Assembly: GCA_963786195.1 (NCBI GenBank) | Contig: CAWAYH010000004.1 | Span: forward strand, 620,001-684,000 | Length of the DNA: 64,000 nt | Direction: 5' to 3' | Source: CAWAYH01 sp963786195 | GTDB taxonomy: Bacteria > Acidobacteriota > Vicinamibacteria > Vicinamibacterales > 2-12-FULL-66-21 | Shown: positions 19,260-28,846 of the stretch, in pieces | Layout: the number at the start of each line of letters is the position of its first letter | Numbering within the stretch: position 1 is the first letter of the stretch | The notes under the pieces: generated by a model | What the model saw: the letters and a program-made list of their open reading frames with translations, nothing else | Told to the model about the DNA's origin: nothing | The model's database searches: none | Translations under genes and position numbers: made by a program

Positions 19260-20085
19260 ATGTTTACCAAACGTGCAGTACCGATGGCGTTCGTCGCGGC
19301 CCTATTGACGGCGTCCGTCCCTCAGGCCGTCCCTCTGCCTCAGCAGGTTTCGACCAATGACGACTGGTGCAGGCACGACAACTGGGGGAACGATCGCGAG
19401 GGCGTTTGCGAGGTGCGGGAGTACAAGGTTGCCGCGGGTTCAGGTCAGCTCTCGGTGGACGCCGAGCCCAACGGCGGCATCGACGTCGCAGGGCAGCCCG
19501 CGGTCGGACATCCTGATCCGGGCGAAGGTCGTCGCGCAGGCGGAGACGAAGCAGCGCGCGCAGGAGATCGCGGCGGGCGTGCAGGTCACGGCGACATCGA
19601 CCAACGTGTCCGCGCAGGGGCCGAACAACATGGGCCGGCGTGAAGGCTGGTCGGTCAGCTATCAGGTGGCGGTGCCCAGCGTGTCGTCCCTGTCGCTGAA
19701 GACGACCAACGGCGGCATCAGCATCCGCGAGGTCGACGGGCGCATCGAGTTCAAGACCGTCAACGGCGGGGTCAAGCTGGTCGGGCTGTCCGGCGACGTG
19801 AAGGGTCGCACGAGCAACGGCGGCGTCGACGTCGATCTGGACGGCGGGGGCTGGAGAGGCGAAGGGCTGGACGTCGAGACGAGCAACGGCGGCGTCACCC
19901 TTCGCATCCCCGAGCACTACTCCGCACACCTGGAATCCGGCACGGTCAACGGCGGATTCAATATCGACTTCCCCGTGACGGTGCAGGGCCGGATCGATCG
20001 CCAGATCAGCGCCGACCTCGGCGCCGGCGGCCCGCCCATCCGCGTCCGGACGCACAACGGCGGGGTCAAGATCTCGAAGAAGTAA
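19260..20085 (+). CDS. DUF4097-like putative adhesin, exported, one frameshift
   Basis: About 275 aa. The start is ATG 19260 with GAGGAG about eight bases upstream. Residues 1-30 form a signal peptide (MFTKRAVPMAFVAALLTASVPQAV). The body has the repeated short beta-strand motif TTNGGISI, TVNGGVKL, TSNGGVDV, TSNGGVTL, TVNGGFNI, THNGGVKI, about every 20 residues, as in DUF4097 beta-solenoid-like domains. The function of these extracytoplasmic proteins is not established. The frame changes near 19495, between GGIDVAGQPA and RSDILIRAKVVAQAE; one indel explains it. It ends 11 bases before the convergent M56 peptidase gene. Confidence 0.8.
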
Positions 20086-20096
20086 GCCAGCGGGGA

Positions 20097-21866
20097 TCAG
20101 GGCGCGACGATCACGAGGATCATCCCGCCCTTCCCGTCTCCCTCGAACGAGAGCCGCAGGTGCTCGTCGATCGTCGACGCAATCTTGCTGAGACGCTTCG
20201 CCGTGTCTTCATCGATCACGTCACCGATGCTGATGCCGGCGCGCGACAGAATCTCCCTGACGCTGGCCTCAGGCACTCGTTCGGTTCGCACATCGACGAG
20301 CCGCGGCGTGCCCGTGAACGGCGGTTTCTTCCATCCCTTCGCGAACTCCTGCATCTGCTCCGCGTACATGTGCTCCAGCTGGGCTTTTCGCGATTCGGTG
20401 ATGTCCGGACTCTGGAGCGCCTTCTCGATTTCGAACATGCGACGCTCGGCGCGCTGAGTGTCCGACGGCTCGCCGTCGGCGAAGGCGTATGCTTTGTCGC
20501 GTTCGAAGTGCCATTCGCTTACCGCCCGCTTGTACGGTCCATCGCCGCCTGCGTGTTCAACGTTTTCTTCTTTGGGCGCGTGCGCGGGCACGCGGTACTG
20601 CAAGGCCACCTGGAGGGAGGTCGAACGAACCGCCTGAGGCGAGTAGTGCCACCTCAGGACCGATTCGAGCGACGCCCGGCGAAGTTCCTCAGGCCCGCTC
20701 ACCACGCGTGCGTCGGACACCTCTCCTTTCTGATCGAGTGTCACGTCGAGCAGCACCTCGCCTTCGATGCGCTGTTCGATCGCGGCGCGAGGATAGTCGG
20801 GCAATCCGGCGTGCAGCAGATGCTCGCCGCCCTTGACGATCTGGATGGGCGCGACCACGCCGCCCGGGACCCCCCTGGACCGTTCCTGGCTGCTCGCCTG
20901 CAACTCCATGGGGAACGACCGGACGGCCATGGCGGTGACGAGCGCGAGCGCCGCGGCGCTCACGGTGAGTGACGCGATGAGGCGTGGTGTGCTCATGGTG
21001 GTCTCCTGCAAGATCTGGTCAACGCGCTTTTTCAACAGCCGGCGCCGCAGAAATGGAGCCGCCGGCATGAACGAGATGCGTGATTGCGTCATCGCCACGG
21101 CGAGCAGCGCCTCGACGTAGCGTTCCCTGGACTCCGTCAGCTCGATGGCCGCCTGGTCGACGACCTGTTCCCTGCTCAATTGAATGCGACCGATCAACCA
21201 CCACACGCCAGGATGGAACCAGAAGATCGTGCGGATGGCCTCTTCCATGAGCGCGTCGAGCCAGTCTCGACGCCGGACGTGGAGCAGCTCGTGATACGCG
21301 ATCGCTCTTTGGACAGCGCTCTCCAACGTCAGGATGCCGGGCGTGAGCATGACGACGGGCTTGAAGAGGCCGAAGGTGATCGGTCCGGTGACGCGGTCCG
21401 AGATCAGGATGGCCGCGGTCGCGCCGACCCGCCGCTGCGCGTCGAGAATCGGTTCGGGAACAGGGTCGAGCGGACGCGCGCTCCGACGCAGCCGCCGGAG
21501 GCTGTAGGCGCCGATCAGAAGCCACAGACCTCTCGCCGCGATCCCGGAGCCCAGCACGATCAGGACGACACTTTCCGACGACGGCAGGTCCGACGCCGTC
21601 GTGGGCTGGATCGGGGGCGTGCTGACGAACACGCCGTTCGCGGGCTCAGCCGGCCTGGCGCCCTGGAACGCGGGCGCCCCTTTCGGGATCCACGGTTGAA
21701 TCAACGGCAGGAGGAGACACGCGATCAGCAGCGTGCGCCAGCACGCCAGTCCGGTCCTGGGGTCGCGCAGCCGGAAGACGCGCACGAGCGCGGCGCCCGC
21801 GCCGATCACGATCGCGACTTGAACGCTGAACGAGAGGATGTCGCGAAGCCAGATCGAGGTCGTCAT
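20097..21866 (-). CDS. BlaR1/MecR1-type M56 membrane peptidase with TonB-like domain
   Basis: A 589-aa sensor-protease of the M56 family. The N-terminal third is membrane-embedded (helices near 12-30, 43-60, 100-122 and about 300-318), with the zinc site HELLH at 192-196 and a second acidic helix SREQVVDQAAIELTESRERY. About residues 345-430 form a TonB C-terminal-like domain (GLPDYPRAAIEQRIEGEV), a common arrangement in Acidobacteria where it replaces the penicillin-binding sensor. It probably cleaves or inactivates the BlaI-like repressor encoded just upstream. The two genes overlap by four bases (ATGA), so they are translationally coupled. The C-terminal region is charged and of unknown role. 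Confidence 0.88.
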   Translation of the reverse strand: MTTSIWLRDILSFSVQVAIVIGAGAALVRVFRLRDPRTGLACWRTLLIACLLLPLIQPWIPKGAPAFQGARPAEPANGVFVSTPPIQPTTASDLPSSESVVLIVLGSGIAARGLWLLIGAYSLRRLRRSARPLDPVPEPILDAQRRVGATAAILISDRVTGPITFGLFKPVVMLTPGILTLESAVQRAIAYHELLHVRRRDWLDALMEEAIRTIFWFHPGVWWLIGRIQLSREQVVDQAAIELTESRERYVEALLAVAMTQSRISFMPAAPFLRRRLLKKRVDQILQETTMSTPRLIASLTVSAAALALVTAMAVRSFPMELQASSQERSRGVPGGVVAPIQIVKGGEHLLHAGLPDYPRAAIEQRIEGEVLLDVTLDQKGEVSDARVVSGPEELRRASLESVLRWHYSPQAVRSTSLQVALQYRVPAHAPKEENVEHAGGDGPYKRAVSEWHFERDKAYAFADGEPSDTQRAERRMFEIEKALQSPDITESRKAQLEHMYAEQMQEFAKGWKKPPFTGTPRLVDVRTERVPEASVREILSRAGISIGDVIDEDTAKRLSKIASTIDEHLRLSFEGDGKGGMILVIVAP

Positions 21867-22258
21867 CGTTTATTCCCCATCGCTGGTTTTTTCCCCATCA
21901 TGCGGGAGATCTCCCGCAGCTCCGACTCGGACAGGCGGTCGTCCTCGAGCAGGTGGAGGACGAGCGGCCGCCCCGACCCGTTGAACACCCGATCGACGAA
22001 GTCGCGAACCATCGCCTTGACGACCTGGTGCTTGGTCTGGGCCGGCCGATACAGATAGGCGCGGTCCTGCTGGGTAGCCTTGAGGTACCCTTTCTGCTCG
22101 AGCGTCTTCAGGCTGGTCATCACCGTGGTGTAGGCGATGGGGCGGCGCTCGCGCAGCTCTTCGTACACGTCGCGCACTGTCACGGGCGCGTCGTGCCGCC
22201 AGACGATTTTCATCATTTCGAGCTCGTGGGCGGTCAGCGTCGATGACTTCGGTCTCAT
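21863..22258 (-). CDS. BlaI/MecI-family transcriptional repressor
   Basis: A 131-aa winged-helix repressor of the BlaI/MecI/CopY family: LTAHELEMMKIVWRHDAPVTVRDVYEEL (first helices) and the recognition part RPIAYTTVMTSLKTLEQKGYL, followed by the C-terminal dimerisation region (about residues 75-131). The start is ATG 22258; an upstream in-frame extension would overlap the operator. It should bind the palindrome at 22261-22278 and repress itself and the M56 gene until the latter inactivates it. Confidence 0.92.
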   Translation of the reverse strand: MRPKSSTLTAHELEMMKIVWRHDAPVTVRDVYEELRERRPIAYTTVMTSLKTLEQKGYLKATQQDRAYLYRPAQTKHQVVKAMVRDFVDRVFNGSGRPLVLHLLEDDRLSESELREISRMMGKKPAMGNKR

Positions 22259-22260
22259 AC

Positions 22261-22295
22261 GTACTAGTAAACTAGTACTACCGAACAATTGTCAA
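22261..22295 (-). promoter_or_regulatory. BlaI-type operator and -35 box
   Basis: GTACTAGT-AA-ACTAGTAC (22261-22278) is a perfect 8-bp-arm palindrome two bases upstream of the blaI-like start codon, matching the TACT/AGTA-rich operators of this family. On the minus strand a perfect TTGACA lies at 22290-22295, about 11 bases upstream of the palindrome, so the operator would cover the -10 region and transcription start. Confidence 0.8.
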
Positions 22296-22300
22296 TAGGA

Positions 22301-22387
22301 AAGTGCGGAAGGTGCTGGGGGTGCGGAAGGTGCTGGGTGCTGAGGGTGCTTCAGCACCGTCAGCACCGTCAGCACCCTCCGCACCGT
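22301..22387. repeat. AGCACCCTC-word inverted repeat
   Basis: GTGCGGAAGGTGCTGGGGGT-like words on the left and CAGCACCGT/CAGCACCCTC words on the right form a long hairpin between the 3' end of the M14 gene and the promoter of the blaI-like gene. Likely separates the two transcription units. Confidence 0.82.
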
Positions 22388-22388
22388 C

Positions 22389-25069
22389 TTAGCGAACGTT
22401 CAGCGCCGCGTTGAAGATGACTCGGAACGTGCCGAACGACTGATCGCGCCAGTTGGGGCGGAACCCCAGGAGCACGACGCGTCCGCGATCGAGCTGCACA
22501 TCGAGCGCGGCGGCCTTACCGTGGAGCAGCTGTTCGCCAATGACGTAGCCCGAGAGCAGCGGCGATCCGGTGTCCGCATACTTTGCGAGGACGCTGCCCT
22601 TGAAACCCTCGAGCGTTTCGAACACCGGGCTTCCGTCGACGAACACGGCCGCTTTCTCAGGCATGCCCGCCATGATCGGATGCGCGGGATCGGTCGTCAC
22701 CTCCACGATCGATCCGCGCAGGAAGAACTCCTCGGCCCTGAGGCCGCTGACTACGTTCCTGACGGGCAAGTGGAACTGCTGGATCAGGAAGTTGCAGGCG
22801 CCGCCAAAACACACGACCGATCCGCCCTCGCGGACGAAGCGCTCGAACGCCTGAAGATCGCCTTCAGACACGGTGTCGGCGTACTCCGGACGAACCGCGC
22901 GTCCGCCGCGGCCGCCCGCGCCGGGACCTCCGCCGGCGCCGCGTCCGCGCCCTCCCCGCTCTCGACCGGAATCCGCGCATCCTCGCCCAGCAGGATCAGG
23001 TCGACTTTCTGCGTCAGCGGACTGCGGAAGTCTGCAGGGCGAAGCGTCACGAACTCGAAGCCGTACTGTTCCAGCAGCCACCGCGTCCAGCCTTCGTCCA
23101 TGCTCGAGCCCCACGGTCGAAACAGCCCGATGCGCGGACGCGCGACGGCGAGTCCCTCCGCGTCGGTCCGCTCTGCCACGAGCGCGAGGCTGTTGACGAT
23201 CTCGGTCTGCTGCGATTCGGACAGGCCGGTGATGATGTAGCGCGCGCCCCTGCCGCCGGTTGGACGCGCAAACTGCACCTGCGCACCCTGTTTCCAGGCA
23301 CGGTTGATCGCGCGAAACGCATTGTTCTGCGCGGGATCGATCGCGAGCGCCAGCCCCGATCCGCTCACGCGCCCGGCCGGCGGCAGAATCGCCGCCGCGT
23401 TCGGGCTCGAATCGAACCCGATGCCGGGCACGCTGTCGAACGGCGCCGCATCGTCCGAGGCGGTCGTGTTGTAAGGGCGCGGCTTGATCGTCGGGTCGGG
23501 CAGCGGCCCGAGCAGCTTCATGCTGGCGCGGACCTCGTCGCTCAGCGGTGTGCTCGCGGCCACGACGCGCACGCCCATCTGCAGCGGCAGCGTCCAGCCG
23601 GCGGCGTCGTACGGCCGCAGCGGGGGGCCACCCGGGTACTGACGCATGTCGGGGTACTTCTGGATGTTCAACAGTTGACGCGCGACGGCGGCAAACTCCT
23701 GATCGGTTGGAATGACCCACGTGCCGGCCGGGTACGTCTGGTTCTCGAACGTCACCTGCGCGGTCAGCTGCGACACGCGGACCCCGCCAAACGCGAGCCG
23801 GCGCAGCAGCTCCACGGCCGCCACGGGATCGCGTTGATCCTGCGGAACGAAGTACGCGTAGGGCGCGTCCGTGCGGCCGCGGGCGATCTGATCGCGTCCG
23901 GCCCTGTAGCGATTCATCAGCAGCGATTCCTTGTACTTCGCCGCGTATTCCAGAACGGACAAGGACGCCGTGTGCATGTAGGCGACGGCATCGCCAAGGC
24001 GCCACCAGCCGGGCCGCCACGGGCTCGAGTACAAACTCTGCGGACGCAAGTCGCGGAAGCTCGACGGGAAGTCATCGATCGTGTACTCGTGCGGCGTCGC
24101 GTACTGATACAGCGCCGTTTCGGTCCAGAACGCGGGGACGTTCTTGAAGTTCGGCGCGTAGTCGATGTAGCCCGGATACCAGGCGTCGAACGCGGTGCCC
24201 ATGTGCGTAGCGCCCACCTGCCCGCGCTGCTCGAGACCCTTGGCGATCGCCATGCCGATCATGTTGACCTCGCGCCCCATCAGGAACGGCGCTTCGGTCG
24301 CAATCGGCTCGGAGAAGGGCGGCAGCCAGATCCGTGTCGGGAACGGACCCGACTGGTGGTGGACGTAGACGATACTGGGCTCCCAGGCGCGCCACGCGTG
24401 CTCGATCACGCGCGACTCGATCATGTTGAGCATGTACGCGTCGCGATTGTTGTCGTGCCCGACGTATTCCTGATAGAGCTGCGGAAGCCCCGACAGCTCG
24501 TACGGCGTCCCCACGTTCGACATGTACCACTCCGCGACCATCTGCTGGCCGTCGGGGTTGAGCGTCGGCCACAGCATCACGATGACGTCGTCGAGGATCG
24601 GCTTGATCTCCGGCGTCTCGGCGCGGCTGACGAGGTCGTAGGCGAGCTGCGGCGTGTGCTGCGGGCCGGCGACCTCGGTCGAATGCAGGCCGCCGTCGAT
24701 ATGGACGAAGGGCTTCCCTTCGCGCGCGAGCTCGAGCGCCGCCTGATCGGTGAGCCCTGCAGGGTGAGCCAGACGCTGCGCGATTTGACGATAGTGCTCG
24801 ATCCGCTCGAGGTTCTTCGGACTCGAAATCAGCGCGAAGTACATCGTCCGGCCCTGCGTGGACGTGCCGGCCTCGACGAGCCTGAGGTACCTGGTGGAGG
24901 CCGCAAGCTTCCGCAGGTACGCGATCGACTGGTCGTAGCTGGCGAGCTTGTAGTCGTCGCCAGGCTTGAATCCCAGCGTGGACTCGGGCGGTGCAACGCG
25001 CGCCTGCCCCGCGAGAATCACCGGCACGGCCAGCAACCAGATCAGCATCAGTCGAACAGGTGCTCTCAT
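22389..25069 (-). CDS. Secreted M14-family zinc carboxypeptidase, one frameshift
   Basis: About 890 aa. Start ATG 25069, overlapping the previous gene by four bases (ATGA). Signal peptide MRAPVRLMLIWLLAVPVILAG. The M14 domain spans about residues 30-400: HIDGGLHSTEVAG carries the HxxE zinc motif, PTLNPDGQQM the usual N-P-D-G, HDNNRD a typical downstream loop, and YVHHQSG the third zinc ligand. The C-terminal part (about 600-890) is a glutamine-amidotransferase-like domain often fused in this subgroup (GLFRPWG, VCFGGACNFLIQQF). The frame shifts at about 22890-22960 in a run of Gly/Ala/Arg codons. Probably digests peptides outside the cytoplasm. Confidence 0.87.
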
Positions 25070-25543
25070 CGTTTTCCCTTGCGTGAGGACTTCAGTCGGC
25101 CTTGCATGCCCATCAGACGATAGCTGCGTCGCAGCCAGGCCTGCACCGGGCCATCGAGCTGGCCCGGGTCGGTGATCCGCATGCGATGGGCCCACCATCC
25201 GGGCACAATCTCCTCGACCTTGACGAAGCGGCGCGATCGAAGCGGGCGCGGCAACGCGAAGCTGACCGTCATGCCGTCCTCGGAGAGGCTCGTGATGCCG
25301 GCAAACCGCACGCGCCCGAGAAACGCAATCCGGGTCTTCGCCGGTCCAACGTACGTACTCGCCGCACTCCGCGATCATCGCTTCGAACCGATCGTACATC
25401 GCTCGCGCGCGCGGGCCCATCTTCGCCTGCCATGATTGAAGCGTCGCCAGACCGCAGGAATGGGACAGGTTGCGCGTGAGCAGCTTCACGCCGCACTTCG
25501 GGCACGTCCACAACGGCCGCAGGCTACTGGAGCCGGCGGCCAC
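25066..25543 (-). CDS. Zinc-ribbon DUF5655-like protein, one frameshift
   Basis: About 155 aa. The N-terminus (residues 14-31) is a zinc-ribbon-like WTCPKCGVKLLTRNLSHSCG. The body, KMGPRARAMYDRFEAMIAECGEYVR, is followed after a frameshift (about 25370-25400) by TRIAFLGRVRFAGITSLSEDGMTVSF and ends in RLMGMQGRLKSSRKGKR, as in DUF5655 proteins. Function unknown. The GTG start at 25543 overlaps the end of the YdeI-like gene by 20 bases, and its stop overlaps the start of the M14 gene (ATGA), so the three genes form a tightly packed minus-strand operon. Confidence 0.72.
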
Positions 25544-26096
25544 TCGCGGAGACCTCGATCAGTTTGGCGAGCCGCCGGAGCCTGGTCTCGTCGGCCTTCG
25601 CGCGCGTCACCCAGTGCGTGACCAGCCGCTGATACGACGGCGGCTGTGCCTGAAAGAACTCCCAGGCCTTGCGATTCCCGCGCAATCTCCGGAGATGATC
25701 GGCCGTGAAGGCGGCTGTGTGGCGCTGCTCGTACGTGTAGATCCGCGAGCGCTCCTCGGATCGACGTTCGAACGCCGCGAGACCGTCGGGATGCATCTGG
25801 CCCTGTGTCGTCAGTTCCGCCACGCGCTTGATGTTGACCGCGCTCCAGATGCTGGTCGGCCGGCGCGGCGTGAAGCGAATGGTATAGCGCTCGTCGTCTA
25901 CGCGGCGCCGGACGCCGTCAATCCAGCCAAAACACAGCGCCTGGTCGACCGATTCGGGCCACGTGAGGCTGGGTTTGCCCGTTCCGCGCTTGTAGAACCC
26001 GACGAGCAGATCGTCAGCAGTGCGATGGTTCTTTTCGAGCCACGCCCTGAAGTCGAGCGGCGACGTGAAGTAGGTGGGTCTCCTTGCGTCCGGCAC
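25524..26096 (-). CDS. YdeI/OmpD-associated family protein
   Basis: A 190-aa YdeI-like protein with the family hallmarks: FRAWLEKNHRTADDLLVGFYK at the N-terminus, SLTWPESVDQALCFGWIDGVRR (strongly conserved WIDG), YTIRFTPRRPTSIWSAVNIKR, and a C-terminal helical region with WEFFQAQPPSYQRLVTHWV. Members are small cytoplasmic proteins linked loosely to stress resistance; no biochemical activity is established. First gene of the V-U-T operon described under the neighbouring entries (25066-25543 and 22389-25069). Confidence 0.88.
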   Translation of the reverse strand: MPDARRPTYFTSPLDFRAWLEKNHRTADDLLVGFYKRGTGKPSLTWPESVDQALCFGWIDGVRRRVDDERYTIRFTPRRPTSIWSAVNIKRVAELTTQGQMHPDGLAAFERRSEERSRIYTYEQRHTAAFTADHLRRLRGNRKAWEFFQAQPPSYQRLVTHWVTRAKADETRLRRLAKLIEVSASGRRLQ

Positions 26097-26104
26097 GTGC
26101 GCTC

Positions 26105-26218
26105 CTACAGCCAGTCGAACGCAGGATGCTCGTGACCCGACGCGGCCTCGACGACGGCCTCGGCCACGCGCATGCCGTTGTTGCCGTTCGTGAAGACGAT
26201 GACGGCCGTGCGTGACGA
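26105..26218 (-). pseudogene. Relic C-terminus of a serine beta-lactamase-like hydrolase
   Basis: An in-frame stretch of 37 residues, TAVIVFTNGNNGMRVAEAVV to HEHPAFDWL-stop, looks like the usual C-terminus of beta-lactamase/PBP-like serine hydrolases (VVFTNGDNG...HPAFxWL). Nothing upstream continues the domain: the bases before it belong to the end of the S9 peptidase gene. Best read as a gene remnant. Identification rests on a short motif. Confidence 0.5.
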
Positions 26219-26235
26219 GTGACGTCGATCCCGAT

Positions 26236-28318
26236 TCATCGTGCAGGCGAGCTGCCCGCCGGCGATGCCAGATGTTTGCGGAGCCATCCGAACACCGCCT
26301 CGTGCCAGTACCGGCTGTTGAGGGCCTTCAGCACCCAGTGGCCTTCGTCTGGAAACACCAGCATCTCGGCTGGCACGTTGTTGCGGCGCAGCACGGTGAA
26401 CATCTGCATGCCCTGATCGACGGGCACGCGGAAGTCGAGCTCGTTGGTGATGATGAGCGTGGGCGTCTTGATGTTCTGCGCGGAGAGATGCGGCGACCAC
26501 TGCGGAATTGCTCGCGGGCCTTCGCGTCCCACGGCTTGCCTCCGAACTCCCACTCCGTGAACCACAGCTCCTCGGTCGCCATGCTCATGGACTCGAGGTT
26601 GAAGACACCGTCGTGCGTCACGGCCGCCTTGAAGCGATCCGAGTGGCCGATGATCCAGTTCACGGCATAGCCGCCGTAGCTGGCGCCGGCGATGCCCATG
26701 CGGCCGGCGTCGACGTACGGTTCCCTGGCGATCATGTCGAAGATGGTGTCGAGGTCCGACATGACCTTCCCGCCCCAGTCACCCGAGATGTCGTCGACGA
26801 ACTTCTGGCCGAATCCCGTCGAGCCTCGCGGGTTGGGCGCGACGACGAACCAGCCCTGCGCGGCCCAGAGCGCGGGATTCCAGCGGGACGACCAGGCATC
26901 TTCCCACGCACCCTGCGGACCGCCGTGAATGAGGAAGACGACGGGTACTTCTTCCCCATGTCGAAGTCGGGAGGGCGGATCGTCCAGTACTGCATCAGCC
27001 CGCCGTCAGCCAGCTTGACCTGCTGGCTGCGCGGCTCCTGGAACGCCACGTCTTTCAGCCACGACGCGTTCTCGTGCGTGAGCTGTTTCGTTTCCGGCGC
27101 AGGCTCGTACTGCTGCCGGAACAGTTCGGCTGGCGCCATCAAGGACGACTTCGCGTAGATGATGAAGCCGCGTCCGGGTCGCGGCGAGCTGATCGAGCCG
27201 CTCCGAGTTTGCGGCCCACCCGGCGAGCCACCGGCGGCAGGTATGGAGAACAGGGTCTCGCGTCCGTCCTGGCCGGCGGTGAACAGGATCGATCGGCCGT
27301 CGCTCGACAGCACCATGTCGCCGACGGAGATGTCCGGCGTCTCGAAGAGCGTGCGTTTCGAGCCGCTGGCACGGTCGTAGGCGTCGATGTACCAACGATC
27401 CGACTCGAAGCCGGGCCGCCGCTGCGAGCGGACGTAGATCGTCCGGCCGTCGGTCGAGAAGATCGGCTGGACATCCGCGGCCGGATTGGATGTGAGCTTT
27501 TTCGCCTCGCCGCCGGTCGCGGCCACGATCCAGACGTCGGTGTTCGTCGTCCAGGCCTCGCGATCGCCACCCTCGCGGTTCGAGACGAAAGCGATCTCGC
27601 GGCTGTCCGGTGAGAACGCAATCGCGGCATCCTCCTGCTGGGTCGGCGGCGAGTCGAAATCGCCCGGAGTCACGTCCAGCGTTCGCCCGCCTTCGACGTC
27701 GGCGACGAGAATGTGGTGACGCGCGGCGTCGCGCCACTCGTCCCAGTGACGGTAGAAGAGCCGCGTGATTCTGTGGACCTTGACCGGGTTCTTCTCCGCC
27801 TCGTCTGCTTTCCTGGCATTGCACGCTTCGTCCTTGCACTCGGGCGCGACGTCGGACACGAACGCGACTTTCGATCCGTCCGGTGAGAAGACGAGCGGCG
27901 GCTGCACGCCCATTGCGAGGTTCGTGAGCTTCTTCACGCCGCTGCCGTCCGTGTTGGCTAAGTACACCTGCGGAGCGCCGTCCCGCGTGGAGATGAAGGC
28001 GATCCGCTTCCCGTCCGGCGAGAATCGCGGCGCGCTCTCGCTCTTGTCGCCGGTGATGAGCGCCCGCGGCGCGGCGGAGCCGTCCGCCGGCACGACCCAG
28101 ATGTCGCCGTTGCGGCGGCCGCTCGCAACATCCGTCGTCGTACGAAGGTAGGCGACCGTGCGTCCGTCCGGCGACAGCTGCGGATCGGCGACGCGGACGG
28201 CCCCGAGCAGGTCGTCGATCGTCATCGGCCGTCCGGCAGCAGCTCGAACGGACGGTTGCATGGCGAGGGCGGCCAGCATGGCCGCCACCAGCAAGGAACC
28301 AGAGATTCTAGAAATCAT
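26236..28318 (-). CDS. S9-family peptidase (dipeptidyl-peptidase-like), two frameshifts
   Basis: About 690 aa. Signal peptide MISRISGSLLVAAMLAALA. Residues about 30-440 form a seven-bladed propeller (repeated PQLSPDGRTVAYL, PRFSPDGKRIAFIS, IAFSPDSREIAFVS). The C-terminal alpha/beta-hydrolase has the nucleophile elbow GASYGGYAV, the acid in ITNELDFRVPVDQG and the base in PDEGHWV. It hydrolyses short peptides in the periplasm or outside. Frameshifts lie near 26935 (after MGKKYP) and near 26520 (after DAKAREQF). Start ATG 28318; a relic hydrolase tail follows immediately after the stop. Confidence 0.88.
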
Positions 28319-28321
28319 CAC

Positions 28322-28371
28322 GAGTGTCCATCCGTGTAATCCGTGTTGTCCGTGGTCGGTGTTGTCCGTGG
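28322..28371. repeat. CCGTGTTGT-word repeat
   Basis: ATCCGTGTAATCCGTGTTGT followed by CCGTGGTCGGTGTTGTCCGTGG-type words occupies the whole gap between the S9 peptidase and the membrane-protein gene. Reverse complement of the word at 19153-19189. Confidence 0.78.
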
Positions 28372-28833
28372 TTACCAGCGGAAAAGCACGCGCCCGTTGG
28401 GCATGCCGGGCCACGGGATCGATGCAATGATCGCAATCAGGGCCAGCGTGAAGAACACGGCCGCCAGCCGATGACGACGGGCGTCAGCAGGCGATTTGCG
28501 GATGCGGGCGCGTCCGATGTGTGCGAGTGCGACGCCGACGATCATCCCGAACGTGTGCTCGACCAGCCAGAATCGCAGCCCCGAGTCTTTCATGGCGGTG
28601 CCGAAGTTCTGAAACGCGAGCCTCGTTAACGGGCTGAGCACGAAGTAGAGCAGCAGGCCGAGAAGGATCTGGATGTCGAGGGTTCTGATGAACCACGCGC
28701 CCACGCGATCGTCGGATTGCGTCCATGGCCGGCCGCCAAGCCAGCCGGTGATACCTCGCACCGCGGCAATGAGCCCCACCAGGAGAACAGCCCAGCGCAA
28801 CCAGGAATGAATGAGCAGAACGGCTGAATACAT
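28372..28833 (-). CDS. Four-helix membrane protein of unknown function
   Basis: A 153-aa integral membrane protein with four predicted hydrophobic segments: LLIHSWLRWAVLLVGLIAAV (residues 6-25), IQILLGLLLYFVLSP (about 55-70), FGMIVGVALAHIG (about 94-107) and AVFFTLALIAIIASI (about 125-140). Histidines lie in or near three of them (IHSWLRW, VEHTFG, LAHIG), which would allow heme or metal binding, but I recognise no family. It is 13 bases downstream of the thioredoxin-like gene on the same strand, so the two may work together. Confidence 0.7.
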   Translation of the reverse strand: MYSAVLLIHSWLRWAVLLVGLIAAVRGITGWLGGRPWTQSDDRVGAWFIRTLDIQILLGLLLYFVLSPLTRLAFQNFGTAMKDSGLRFWLVEHTFGMIVGVALAHIGRARIRKSPADARRHRLAAVFFTLALIAIIASIPWPGMPNGRVLFRW

Positions 28834-28846
28834 AGGGGGGCTACGC

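Noticed and set aside
22389..24020. Long minus-strand frame of 543 codons over the 3' part of the M14 gene
   Set aside because: Only its last part (about 22389-22900) continues the M14 protein after a frameshift; the rest is an out-of-frame Arg-rich shadow.
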